This document shows, one piece after another, positions 18,039 to 26,035 of a DNA stretch of 64,000 bases. The stretch's first letter is position 1, and each line of letters opens with the position of its first letter. Origin of the DNA: Pseudomonas plecoglossicida NBRC 103162 = DSM 15088 (GTDB taxonomy: Bacteria > Pseudomonadota > Gammaproteobacteria > Pseudomonadales > Pseudomonadaceae); contig NZ_BBIV01000008.1 in the NCBI RefSeq assembly GCF_000730665.1, positions 62,001 to 126,000 of the forward strand. Direction: 5' to 3'. The notes below the pieces were generated by a model. It was not told the origin of the DNA and made no database searches. It saw nothing but the letters and a program-made list of their open reading frames with translations. A program made the position numbers and the translations under genes.

Positions 18039-18502
18039 CAAGGAAACCGGTAGGTTGACGTTGTTGAGGAACCATCCTCCATGATCAGCCTTCAGTGTCA
18101 ACGCTGAACGGGATTAGCCTAGATCGTTGAAAGTGAGAGAGAAACAAACTCACAAGCACCGTGTCATCATCCTCACCGTCGAACGGTGGAGAGTGTTCGC
18201 CAACACCTGTTGACGTACACCAATGTCTCCACACTGTCCCTACAATTTCGCTAGGGAGTGGTTTGATTTTCACGCGATCTCAAATTCGATCACTGGTTGT
18301 TTCAACATTCCCAACTCATGCTGATGATGGTCACCGGCTTACGATGATCGATTAGCGAACAAACTGAATCTGTCAAGGGAATTTATTTTCTCGGTTTCCA
18401 ATGCTTCGTTGTTCCACCTAGCTTTGACAATCCATGGGTTGGAATGTAAAATCAGCACCATCAGGAAGAGACTCAGCCGAGTCAGACAGGATTCAGATTC
18501 AA

Positions 18503-19231
18503 ATGAAAAACGTGATCGCATACCTTCGAATCTCCAGTGGTAAACAGGAGCGGAGCGGTTTAGGGATCAAGGCTCAGCGTGAATACATTGCAACCGCTGC
18601 CAAGTCGAATGGCTGGAACGTTGTTGCTGAGTTTGTCGAAACTGTCAGCGGCACCATCGCACCAGCTGACCGCCCTGAATGCTTCAAAGCCATTGCAGCC
18701 TGCAAAGAACATGATGCCGACTTCGTGGTCGCCAAGCTGGACAGGGTTGGTCGAGACGTTGAGCACGTTGCTGGTCTGATGAAGCGTGTAGATGTAAAGG
18801 TGGCCACCATGCCGAACGCTGATAACTTCGCACTGCACTTGTTCGCCGCCCTAGCTGAACAGGAACGTGAGTTCATCGCCCAGCGTACCAAGGATGCAAT
18901 GGCAGTTTTGCAGCGTGATGCTGATGCTGGTAAAGCTGAGGCCGTGGCGAAGGTGCAACGTCGCACACATGGACTTGAGAAAGGTCGTGGTAAAGCTACA
19001 GGTAGGGATGGTAAGGCAACCATGGCAGCAGTAGCGAAAGCAGCCGCGTTGAACGCTGTGGTTCGTCCGCATCTAGAGTCGTGCCTGTACAACAAACTCA
19101 CCACGTTGCAGGCAGTAGCTGATTGTTTGAATGCCAAGGGCTTGCGTACTTCGCGCGGTAGCGAGTTCAATCCTACGGCAGTACGTCGTTTGATGCTGGC
19201 TCTCAACTTGTCATTCGATAAGACAGCATAA
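18503..19231 (+). CDS. serine resolvase / small serine recombinase
   Basis: A 242-residue protein with an N-terminal resolvase domain: YLRISSGKQ holds Ser11, the probable nucleophile, and AKLDRVGRDVEHV is the conserved arginine region. The long helix AALAEQEREFIAQRTKDAM follows, then a basic linker and a C-terminal helix-turn-helix-like domain (LQAVADCLNAKGLRTSRGSE). It is longer than Tn3-type resolvases because of the C-terminal part. The ATG at 18503 is chosen because homology begins there; no strong ribosome site is seen. It may resolve dimers of the element or invert DNA. Confidence 0.9.
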   Translation: MKNVIAYLRISSGKQERSGLGIKAQREYIATAAKSNGWNVVAEFVETVSGTIAPADRPECFKAIAACKEHDADFVVAKLDRVGRDVEHVAGLMKRVDVKVATMPNADNFALHLFAALAEQEREFIAQRTKDAMAVLQRDADAGKAEAVAKVQRRTHGLEKGRGKATGRDGKATMAAVAKAAALNAVVRPHLESCLYNKLTTLQAVADCLNAKGLRTSRGSEFNPTAVRRLMLALNLSFDKTA

Positions 19232-19452
19232 AATAGCCCCATACAGCAACGCTGGCTGTTACCCTGTGGGGTAAGGGTAGACATACATTCAATCGCACCT
19301 CTAGGAGCTTCCTGTAAGCTCTGGCGAGGTGTTTTCGTTCTCGTCTGCCATCAATCACCACTGGATTTCCATAATCTCAGGCTTCGAAGTGTGCTGACAG
19401 TGCGGTCAGGTTAGGCAGGTTCGATCAATATCCCTGCTTATACCAGATCGTA

Positions 19453-19470
19453 CCACTCGAGTTCGAGTGG
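19453..19470. terminator. palindrome between convergent element genes
   Basis: CCACTCGA and TCGAGTGG around GT form a perfect 8-bp palindrome, midway between the resolvase gene (plus) and the cargo genes (minus). It could be a shared terminator, though a clean T-run is absent on the plus side, or a protein binding site. Confidence 0.45.
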
Positions 19471-19492
19471 GGTGCACGATTTGTTTTGCGGC

Positions 19493-19864
19493 CTACCATG
19501 TTCCATCACTTTTGATAATTTCATCCAAAACACTATCCATTCCAAATACCTTCCCTTTGACGAGGGTGTGAAGTTCTCTCAGCGAGTCTTTCGCCTCTTT
19601 GGTTCCTAGGTCTTTTGAATTGTATGAAACCATGTCGTTAAAGTCGTGCCAAACTTCATCTGGCCAGCTTGCCATGTCTTTTAATTCATATCTTCCGGAA
19701 TAGTAGCTAAGATAGTAATCCCCGGAGTCATTTTTTAGTATCGACCATTTGTACTTATTGGCATATCTAAAAAAAACTTCGCCTGCATAAGTGCCTTGAT
19801 ACACCTGATCAATGTTTGCATGATTCGAAATCATGACATTTATTGCCTCAATAATTTTGCTCAT
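19493..19864 (-). CDS. unknown cargo protein B of the element
   Basis: A 123-residue soluble protein rich in Tyr, Asp and Lys, with EVFFRYANKYKWSILKNDSG and YYLSYYSGRYELKDMA in the middle. No membrane segment, no recognised motif. Its ATG overlaps the stop of the upstream membrane protein gene by four bases (19861-19864), so the two are coupled and probably work together. AT-rich codon use differs from the host. I do not recognise the family. Confidence 0.7.
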   Translation of the reverse strand: MSKIIEAINVMISNHANIDQVYQGTYAGEVFFRYANKYKWSILKNDSGDYYLSYYSGRYELKDMASWPDEVWHDFNDMVSYNSKDLGTKEAKDSLRELHTLVKGKVFGMDSVLDEIIKSDGTW

Positions 19865-20316
19865 GAGTTTTCCTCTCCAATCAGATTGTCGATGCTCGCA
19901 ACGTTCAAGTTTCTCAGTCTTTCTCTTAGCTCACTTACCACGGCTCGTTTTTTCGGCTCGGTGAGTTTCTTTCGATTGGATGTAAGTTCTTCCATTCTTA
20001 CCACAAGCTCCGCAAAGTGACCGTTAAGTTTGTCGTTCCCGCGGATTTGACCAATTATTTCATGGAATATGTTTTCAATGATTTCGCAACTTTCTTGGTC
20101 TTTCGCATTGTAATCATTCAAGCGTTCAAGCTTTTCTTTGATTTCCGAAAGAGACATTTGAAAGGTGTAGTTAACTAGCAAGGAAAATACAGATGATATT
20201 TCCTTGCGTTTGGTAATGAATAAATAAATAGCGATAGATGAAGCTGCGATGGTTAGCAAATTTGAGCTAAATGATGCAGCGTCTATAATGAATTTCATCA
20301 CACCATTCTCCGCCAC
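19861..20316 (-). CDS. unknown cargo membrane protein A of the element
   Basis: A 151-residue protein with one N-terminal membrane segment (about residues 15-32, NLLTIAASSIAIYLFI) and a charged, mostly helical cytoplasmic part that could form a coiled coil (SEIKEKLERLNDYNAKDQES). The start GTG at 20316 is favoured because AGGAGG lies six bases upstream; an ATG at 20298 is the alternative. With the coupled downstream gene it forms a two-gene cargo unit next to the right end of the element. The layout of membrane anchor plus small soluble partner is common in defence and toxin modules, but this is only a layout argument. Confidence 0.7.
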   Translation of the reverse strand: MAENGVMKFIIDAASFSSNLLTIAASSIAIYLFITKRKEISSVFSLLVNYTFQMSLSEIKEKLERLNDYNAKDQESCEIIENIFHEIIGQIRGNDKLNGHFAELVVRMEELTSNRKKLTEPKKRAVVSELRERLRNLNVASIDNLIGEENS

Positions 20317-20485
20317 CAATCGCCTCCTAGCTCTTGCGTTCTAATCATAATCCGATGGAGGATTGTGACTTTATAATTTAGCAGAGGGTTGTTAGATGCC
20401 ACCCTATGGCCATCATACCTGAACCTTTTACCGATTCGAAGCAGTGAGCGCCGAGCAATGCCACGCGAAGTGTGGGATGATTCGT

Positions 20486-20514
20486 AGTGTGACTTACGAA
20501 AATGTTGTGACCAG
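20486..20514. other. attR junction of the element
   Basis: The element ends with AGTGTGACTTACGAAAATG, then TTGTGAC and the core CAG at 20512-20514, after which the host gene resumes with GGCCTGATGG. The first part is the imperfect inverted partner of bases 13586-13600. Confidence 0.75.
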
Positions 20515-20664
20515 GGCCTGATGGGCATGCGCGTCGGCGGCAAGCGCAAGCTGCAGGTGCCGGCGCACCTGGGGTATGGCGAACGCAGCGTGGGCTCGAT
20601 ACCACCGAATTCGGATTTGACGTTCGAGATCGAGTTGCTGGAAGTGTTGACCCGGGATGATTGA
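20515..20664 (+). pseudogene. FKBP-type prolyl isomerase, 3' fragment
   Basis: This 49-codon frame (GLMGMRVGGKRKLQVPAHLG, then YGERSVGSIPPNSDLTFEIE) is the C-terminal half of the FKBP protein that starts at 13393. It has no start codon or promoter of its own. It includes the conserved IPPNSDLTFEIELL end. Excision of the element at CAG would rebuild the intact gene in frame. Confidence 0.93.
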
Positions 20665-20688
20665 GTGGGTATGGCTTGAGATTTGAGT

Positions 20689-20750
20689 CGCCGTTGAGAT
20701 CGAGCGCAGCTCGCGATGCGCCGCGCGGGCGGCGCTCGATCTCAACGGCG
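20689..20750. repeat. long inverted repeat, family copy 2
   Basis: Two perfect 19-base arms (20689-20707 and 20732-20750), each holding GAGATCGAGCGC or its complement, with a GC-rich loop that is the reverse complement of copy 1 at 10939. It lies 25 bases after the FKBP stop and may be that gene's terminator. Confidence 0.85.
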
Positions 20751-20998
20751 ATGCAAAGCGCCTGTCGAGCCCATGGCAGCCATACCGCGACCTTTAATAA
20801 TCCAGCAACACAATCCCCCTAAGGTGATCCATGCCCAGGGAACGGCATCCACACCTCGGAGGGAACCAAACGGGCTGATGGCACTCTGAGCCCTACTCGT
20901 TGCCAGGGAAGGCACTCACTCCAGGGGCGTCTTGGGCACAGTCCGCAGGGCAAGTGGCGGGTAAACCGATACCTTTTTGCCACAAGAGCTGCCTTTCC
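20751..20998. other. spacer upstream of the phosphatase-like gene
   Basis: No gene supported. A frame open from 20900 runs into the phosphatase gene, but the protein homology and signal peptide start at 20999. No operator-like repeat was noticed. Confidence 0.4.
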
Positions 20999-21661
20999 AT
21001 GAAGTTGCCATCTTTCCTCCGGCGCCGTCGCCACCTGCTGCTGAGCCTGGCCTTGATCGGCGCGGCGGCGCCTCTGGCACTGGAGGTGGTCGAAAGTCGG
21101 GCGCAGCCGGTCGACGGTACCCAGACCCTGGTGTTCCTGCGTCACGCCGAAAAACCTGGCGAAGGATTGGGCCAGCTGAATTGCCAAGGGCTCAACCGCG
21201 CACTGGACCTTGCCACGCTGCTGCCGGAACGCTTTGGCAAGGCGGATTACGTATTCGCGGCCAACCCAACGCGGGAAGTCGAGGAAGGTAGCCAGGACCA
21301 GAGCTACAGCTACATCCGCCCATTGATGACGATCACCCCGAGCGCGATTCGACTGGGGCTGCCGGTGAACATCGACTTCGGTGCCAACGACACCGACGAG
21401 CTCGCCGAAGAACTGCTCAGCGAAAAGTACCGCAACGCCACCGTCTATACGGCCTGGTCCCACGGTTACCTGCCGGAGCTGATCAACACGGTAGCCGGTA
21501 AGGCACTGGGTGAGGATCGGGTGATCACCGAGGACTGGAACGGGGATGACTTCGATAGCCTGTATGTGCTGACCCTGACCTGGCACGACGGCAAGGCCAG
21601 CCTGCTCAGCCGTAGCGTGCGCCAAGGCTTGGACGGCGGGGAGCATGCTTGCCCGACTTGA
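20999..21661 (+). CDS. secreted histidine-phosphatase-like protein
   Basis: A 220-residue protein with a basic, then hydrophobic N terminus (MKLPSFLRRRRHLLLSLALI) that looks like a signal peptide or anchor. LVFLRHAEKP carries the RHx motif of the histidine phosphatase superfamily, with Ala in place of the usual Gly, and TAWSHGYLPELI could give the second catalytic His. The acid residue is not obvious. The substrate is unknown; an envelope or periplasmic phosphatase is the best guess. Confidence 0.7.
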   Translation: MKLPSFLRRRRHLLLSLALIGAAAPLALEVVESRAQPVDGTQTLVFLRHAEKPGEGLGQLNCQGLNRALDLATLLPERFGKADYVFAANPTREVEEGSQDQSYSYIRPLMTITPSAIRLGLPVNIDFGANDTDELAEELLSEKYRNATVYTAWSHGYLPELINTVAGKALGEDRVITEDWNGDDFDSLYVLTLTWHDGKASLLSRSVRQGLDGGEHACPT

Positions 21662-21673
21662 TACCCTGCTGGG

Positions 21674-21782
21674 CCTTATCGCCGCGGTTCGTCGCCACGA
21701 CAAGCCGGCTCTCACAGGTACACCACAGGCCTTGAAAGCAGTGGTTTCGCTGTGGGAGCCAGCCTGCTGGCGATGAGGCCCG
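21674..21782. repeat. degenerate pair of Pseudomonas REP elements
   Basis: Two facing copies of the common P. putida-type REP sequence: a decayed one (TTATCGCCGCGG with CCGGCTCTCACAGG) near 21674-21719 and another (TGTGGGAGCCAGCCTGCTGG) near 21752-21772. They lie between convergent genes and may act as mRNA end barriers. Confidence 0.6.
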
Positions 21783-21786
21783 AGGC

Positions 21787-22515
21787 TTAGCGCCCGAACC
21801 GCATCGGCCAGCCCACCACTTTCTTCACCCGCGGCGTGGCATAGGTGCGCACCTTGGAGGTGCTCAACCCCATGCGCACCAGCGACTCGGCAATGGTCAC
21901 CGCCGCACTCACACCATCCACCACCGGCACCCCGGTACGCTGGCGAATCTGCTCATCCAGCCCGGCCATGCCGCCGCAACCCAGGCAGATCACCTCGGCC
22001 TTGTCATCGCGCACGGCCCGTTCGGCCTGCTCGACGATTGCCTCCACCGCACGTTGCGGGTCGGCTTCCAGTTCCAGCACAGCCAAGCCACTGGCGCGTA
22101 CCGACGCACAGCGGTCGTACAGCCCGGACAACTTCAGGCGGTCCTCGATCAGTGGCACGGTGCGGTCCAGGGTGGTCACCACCGAATAGGCGTGGCCCAG
22201 GTACATCGCCGTGCTGGCGGCGGCATCGGTAATGTCCACCACCGGCACATCGAGCAGTTCCTGCAGGCCTTCGCGACCATGTTCGCCGTAGCCGGCCTGG
22301 ATCACCGCATCATAGGGGCCGTCATAGGCCAGCACGCGGTCCATCACGGCAATGGCGGCCAGGTAACTCTCGAAGTTGCCCTCCACCGACTCGGCACCGA
22401 ACCACGGCGTCAGGCCGATGATTTCGGTACCGGGCGATGCCACGCTGCGTGCCTGTTCGGCGATGGCTTCGGTGATGGCGGCGGTGGTGTTGACGTTGGC
22501 GATAAGGATACGCAT
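21787..22515 (-). CDS. Asp/Glu/hydantoin racemase family protein
   Basis: A 242-residue member of the hydantoin/allantoin racemase family. The N terminus MRILIANVNTTAAITEAI and the late catalytic region EVICLGCGGMAGL are typical. These enzymes normally use two cysteines; here the second is present, but the position of the first reads VIQAGYGEHG, with Gly where ACFG is usual in the enzymes I know. It starts 16 bases after the NCS1 permease stop, so the two are probably cotranscribed and handle a hydantoin-like compound such as allantoin. Confidence 0.8.
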   Translation of the reverse strand: MRILIANVNTTAAITEAIAEQARSVASPGTEIIGLTPWFGAESVEGNFESYLAAIAVMDRVLAYDGPYDAVIQAGYGEHGREGLQELLDVPVVDITDAAASTAMYLGHAYSVVTTLDRTVPLIEDRLKLSGLYDRCASVRASGLAVLELEADPQRAVEAIVEQAERAVRDDKAEVICLGCGGMAGLDEQIRQRTGVPVVDGVSAAVTIAESLVRMGLSTSKVRTYATPRVKKVVGWPMRFGR

Positions 22516-22531
22516 GGACAGTCCTCCCTGA

Positions 22532-24064
22532 TCAGTGGCTGCTGTGGTCGACGGCGATGCATTCGCCGCTGACGTCGAGGTATTGGCGATTGCGCGGGGC
22601 GATCAGCAGGTACACCGCGGCGGCGATGCCGGCACCGATCAGCCAGGAAAACGGCGCGATGGCGTGGAAGTTCGGCACCAGGGCCAGGACGATGGCCAGC
22701 AGGGCGGCCGGCAGGAAGGCGGCCACGGCGCGCAGGTTGATGCCCTTGCTGTAGTGGTAGGCGCCGGCCGGGTGCTCGCTGTACAGCTCCGGCACGTTGA
22801 TGCGGCCTTTGCGCAGCAGCCAGTAGTCGGCCATGATCACGCCGTACAGCGGGCCGAGCAGGGCACCCAGGCCGGACAGGAAGTACACGATCACCAGCGG
22901 GCTGTTGTACAGGTTCCACGGCAGGATCAGCACGGCGAGGGTGGCGCTGATCAGCCCGGCGCGGCGGAAGTTCAGATGACGCGGCGCCAGGTTGCTGAGG
23001 ACGAAGGCCGGGGCGACGAAGTTGGCCATGATGTTCACCGCCACGGTGACGATCAGGAAGGCCAGGCAGCCCAGGACCAGGAAGGGCGTGCTGGGAATGC
23101 TGGCGACGATCTGGGTCGGGCTGTCGATGATCTGGCCGTTGATCTGGAACTGCGCGCCGCATAGCACCACGGTGATCATGGCGAACACCAGGATATTTAC
23201 CGGCAAGCCCCAGAAGTTGCCGACGCGGATGGTCTTGCGGCACGGCGAGGAGCGGGCGAAGTCGCAGAAGTTCAGCACCAGGGTGCCGTAGATCGCCAGC
23301 CACAGGGCGCCACCGGCGAAGATGTTGCGCCACATCTCATAGCCGCTCAGCGGCTCGGTCACCGACCAGGCGATGCGTGCACCGGCCTGGAAGTACATGA
23401 ACACCGCCAGGCTCGCCACGGTCAACAGGATCACCGGGCCGGCGAAGGCTTCATAGCGGCGCACCATCTCCATGCCGTAGGCCAGGATCACCAGTTGCAC
23501 CAGCCAGATCGCCACGAAGCACACCCAGCCCAGGCTCGACAGGCCCAGCACGCTGTCGTGGTCGAAGCTTGCCAGTTGTGGCTACACGGCGGTGAGCAGC
23601 ACGCGTAGCACCACGGAGGCGAGATAGGTCTGGATGCCGAACCAGGCAATCGCGATCACCGCGCGGATCAGCGCCGGGATCTGCGCGCCATGGATGCCGA
23701 ACGCGATCCGGCTGATCACCGGGAACGGCACGCCGGTCTTCTGGCCCATGTAGCCGGAAAGGTTCATGAAGAAGTACACCAGCGCCGCACCGATCGCCAG
23801 CGACAAGAGAATCTGCCAGCCACCCAGGCCCAGGGCGAACAAGCCCATGGCGAAGGAGTAGTTGGCGATGTTGTGCACATCGTTGGTCCACAGCGCGAAG
23901 ATGCTGTAACGCCCCCAGCGCCGGCCTTCGATACGGGTCGGGGCAAGGTCGCGGTTGTGCAGGCGCGGGCTCAGTTCAAGCAGCGGAACTTCGCCCGCAT
24001 GGGTAGAGGAGGGGGAAGTGCTGGCGACGGATAGTTCAGGGGCAAGGTCGAGGCTGGTACTCAT
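22532..24064 (-). pseudogene. NCS1 nucleobase/allantoin permease with amber stop
   Basis: The frame from ATG 24064 (AGGAG nine bases upstream) to the stop at 22532 would give a 510-residue permease of the nucleobase:cation symporter-1 family. NCS1 landmarks include IFALWTNDVHNIANYSFAMG and GVPFPVISRIAFGIHGA, with about 12 membrane segments. At 23582-23584 the frame has TAG right after VLRVLLTAV; both halves are in the same frame, and TGG (Trp) there would restore the protein. So one substitution, or a base-calling error, cuts the transporter after 160 residues. Linked to the racemase, it likely imported allantoin or a hydantoin. Confidence 0.88.
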
Positions 24065-24220
24065 TCCGGCAGGCTCCTGATGCACGTGGACTGCGATGAG
24101 CGGGCATGCGCACGGGCTCGCCATCTCGTCGGTGCAGCGTTGGCATCACTGGGTTCTGGGCGCGGCGGTTGACTTTTGGGTCAACGTCGCGAGTTCTTGT
24201 GTATTTATGTTTTGTCGAAT

Positions 24221-24230
24221 TTGTATACAA
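24221..24230. promoter_or_regulatory. TTGTATACAA operator candidate
   Basis: An exact palindrome 157 bases upstream of the NCS1 permease start. Same sequence as in the gcl and puuE promoter regions. Confidence 0.65.
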
Positions 24231-24481
24231 AACACGAACACACAAAAGCGAGTTCCATGCCAGGCACAAGGCGACTTTGCGGGTGCCAGTATTTTGAATC
24301 TATGTAGTTGATAGATAAGTGAATGAAATAGCGAAACTATAAGTTGACCAAATGAACAGGTTTAAATTTTTAGTTGGTAGACTAGTTGATCAATTGGTCA
24401 AATTTAGTTAAACGGAATGTGTAACGTATTGGGGCGTTACCTGGGTAAGTGCACACAAAAATGGCACCTATGGTGACATTT

Positions 24482-24491
24482 TTGTGTACAA
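24482..24491. promoter_or_regulatory. TTGTGTACAA operator candidate
   Basis: A one-base variant of the palindrome, flanked by T and A runs, in the same spacer as the 24221 site. Confidence 0.55.
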
Positions 24492-24535
24492 AAATTAGTC
24501 AGCTTTTTCTGCGCTGGCTCTATCGCCGGCAAGCC

Positions 24536-24973
24536 TCATTCCATCGGCGGCAACCGCCGCTTCACCGGTGATTTCTTGATGATTGCAGTATTGGTCTCGG
24601 CCAGCACATTGATCCGGTCCAGCAGGGTATCGAGCTGTTCCATCGAGCGCACATGCAGCCGGGCAACGAAGCAGTCCTCGCCGGTCACCTTGTCGCACTC
24701 GGTAAACTCCGGGATGGCGATGATCTGCCGCTCCACCTCCTGCAACTGCCCCGGCAGCGGGCGGATCCGCACGATGGCCTGCAGTTGGTAGCCGAAACTG
24801 CGTGGGTCGACATCAACGGTGTAGCCCCGCAGCACGCCTCGCTCTTCAAGGCGCCGCAGCCGTTCGCTCACGCTGGGGGCCGACAGGCCGCTGATTTGCG
24901 CCAGTGCCTTGAGCGATCGGCGTGAGTCTTCCATCAGGGCATTGATCAGCAATTGGTCAATGGCATCGGTCAT
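24536..24973 (-). CDS. Lrp/AsnC family transcriptional regulator
   Basis: A 145-residue regulator with the N-terminal winged helix-turn-helix (LLINALMEDSRRSLKALAQI, then [20 protein letters not shown]) and a C-terminal RAM ligand-binding domain. The family senses amino acids. The ATG at 24973 is chosen over one 18 bases upstream because GAGGTGACC precedes it. It is divergent from a DMT exporter gene 133 bases away, a layout typical of an amino-acid-responsive regulator of its neighbour exporter. Confidence 0.9.
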   Translation of the reverse strand: MTDAIDQLLINALMEDSRRSLKALAQISGLSAPSVSERLRRLEERGVLRGYTVDVDPRSFGYQLQAIVRIRPLPGQLQEVERQIIAIPEFTECDKVTGEDCFVARLHVRSMEQLDTLLDRINVLAETNTAIIKKSPVKRRLPPME

Positions 24974-25106
24974 GGTCACCTCGTTAGGCATATTTGCGGA
25001 TTTGCCTTGATAGTAAAGGTGAACGGTTCACAAGGCCTTGGTTATCCGCTGGAAGGCAAGCAGTGGCCCTGCGCATACTAGGCCCATCGTCAACGGGAGG
25101 TGTGAG

Positions 25107-26003
25107 ATGGACAGTTCATTGCGCCGCGGCTCGCTGGAAATGATCGCCGCCATGCTGATTTCCGGGACCATCGGCTGGTTCGTGCTGGTCAGCGGTCAAC
25201 CCGTGCTGGAGGTGGTGTTCTGGCGTTGCGTGTTCGGCACCGGCACCTTGCTGCTGATCTGCGCAGCGCTCGGCTTTCTCAAGCCCGGCATCATCACCCG
25301 CAGCGCGCTGCTCCTGGCGATTGCCAGTGGTATCGCCATCGTCGGCAACTGGGTGTTGCTGTTCGCGTCCTATTCGCGGGCGTCCATCACCATCGGCACT
25401 GCCGTGTACAACGTGCAGCCGTTCATGCTGGTGGGGCTGGCGGCGCTGTTTCTTGGCGAGAGGATCACCTTGCCCAAGGTCACCTGGTTGAGTGTCGCCT
25501 TTCTCGGCATGCTGGCCATCGTCAGCGCCCATGGTGCCGGGCAGGCCAGTGGCGAGGAGTATCTGCTGGGCATTGCCCTGGCCTTGGGCGCGGCCTTGCT
25601 GTATGCCATCGCCGCGTTGATCATCAAGCGCTTGAAAGGGACGCCACCGCACCTGATCGCCTTGATCCAGGTGGCCACCGGCGTGCTGCTGCTGGCGCCC
25701 TGGGTCAAGCTGGGCGGCCTGCCGGGCGAGCCCTCGGCGCTGGCCAGCCTGCTGACCCTGGGCATGGTGCACACCGGGTTGATGTACGTGCTGTTGTACA
25801 GCGCCATCCAGCGCTTGCCCACTGCCCTGACCGGCGCATTGTCGTTCATCTACCCGATCGCGGCGATCCTGGTCGACTGGGTGGCGTTCGGCCACCGCCT
25901 GGCACCGCTGCAGTGGTTGGGCGTGGCGTTGATCCTGCTGGCGGCGGCGGGCATGCAGCAGGGTTGGTGGTTCCGTTCGGCGCAGGTCGCGGCCAAAGGG
26001 TAG
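25107..26003 (+). CDS. DMT (EamA) family transporter
   Basis: A 298-residue inner-membrane protein with about ten hydrophobic segments in two EamA repeats, such as TIGTAVYNVQPFMLVGLAAL and later LPTALTGALSFIYPIAAILV. Members export amino acids or metabolites. The start at 25107 follows GGGAGGTGTGAG. It faces the AsnC-type gene, which probably controls it. The next gene starts 32 bases downstream. Confidence 0.88.
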   Translation: MDSSLRRGSLEMIAAMLISGTIGWFVLVSGQPVLEVVFWRCVFGTGTLLLICAALGFLKPGIITRSALLLAIASGIAIVGNWVLLFASYSRASITIGTAVYNVQPFMLVGLAALFLGERITLPKVTWLSVAFLGMLAIVSAHGAGQASGEEYLLGIALALGAALLYAIAALIIKRLKGTPPHLIALIQVATGVLLLAPWVKLGGLPGEPSALASLLTLGMVHTGLMYVLLYSAIQRLPTALTGALSFIYPIAAILVDWVAFGHRLAPLQWLGVALILLAAAGMQQGWWFRSAQVAAKG

Positions 26004-26035
26004 AATGCCCGTCTTTCACTTGCTTGCGACCCGCC

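Larger units (their letters stand above)
17039..18502. other. noncoding, repeat-bearing control region
   Basis: About 1.46 kb with no gene I can support; the frames present have no ribosome site and odd composition. Several ordered repeats stand out: a hairpin at 17779-17798, two copies of a near-palindrome at 17867-17914, and a 10-base inverted repeat at 17985-17994 and 18029-18038 whose core (CGATCACTGG) recurs near 18288. Candidate roles are the resolution site of the downstream resolvase, a replication origin, or a small RNA. Confidence 0.55.
13582..20514. mobile_element. 6.9 kb serine-integrase element in FKBP gene
   Basis: A 6,933-bp insertion between the two halves of an FKBP gene. 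The join is exact: the host reads GGGAGCAG up to 13581 and CAGGGCCTGATGG from 20512, so only CAG is shared, as expected for a large serine integrase with a very short core. The DNA is clearly AT-richer than the host. Contents in order: large serine recombinase 60 bases from the left end, five small unknown genes, a 1.4 kb noncoding stretch, a serine resolvase, and two unknown genes on the other strand at the right end. No conjugation, capsid or recognised replication gene is visible. Confidence 0.93.
24065..24535. other. AT-rich regulatory spacer
   Basis: A 470-bp stretch without a gene between the NCS1 permease start and the end of the AsnC-type gene. It is strongly AT-rich from 24190 to 24500 and holds two TTGTRTACAA palindromes, at 24221 and 24482. 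A single remnant of a REP element (TATCGCCGGCAAGCC) lies near 24520. Confidence 0.55.

Noticed and set aside
20689..20750. Transposon inverted ends
   Set aside because: The arms face each other across a 24-base loop with no gene between, so this is a hairpin, not an insertion sequence.
25226..26035. N-terminal extension of the methyltransferase frame
   Set aside because: It overlaps the DMT transporter gene in another frame and has no family homology before 26036.
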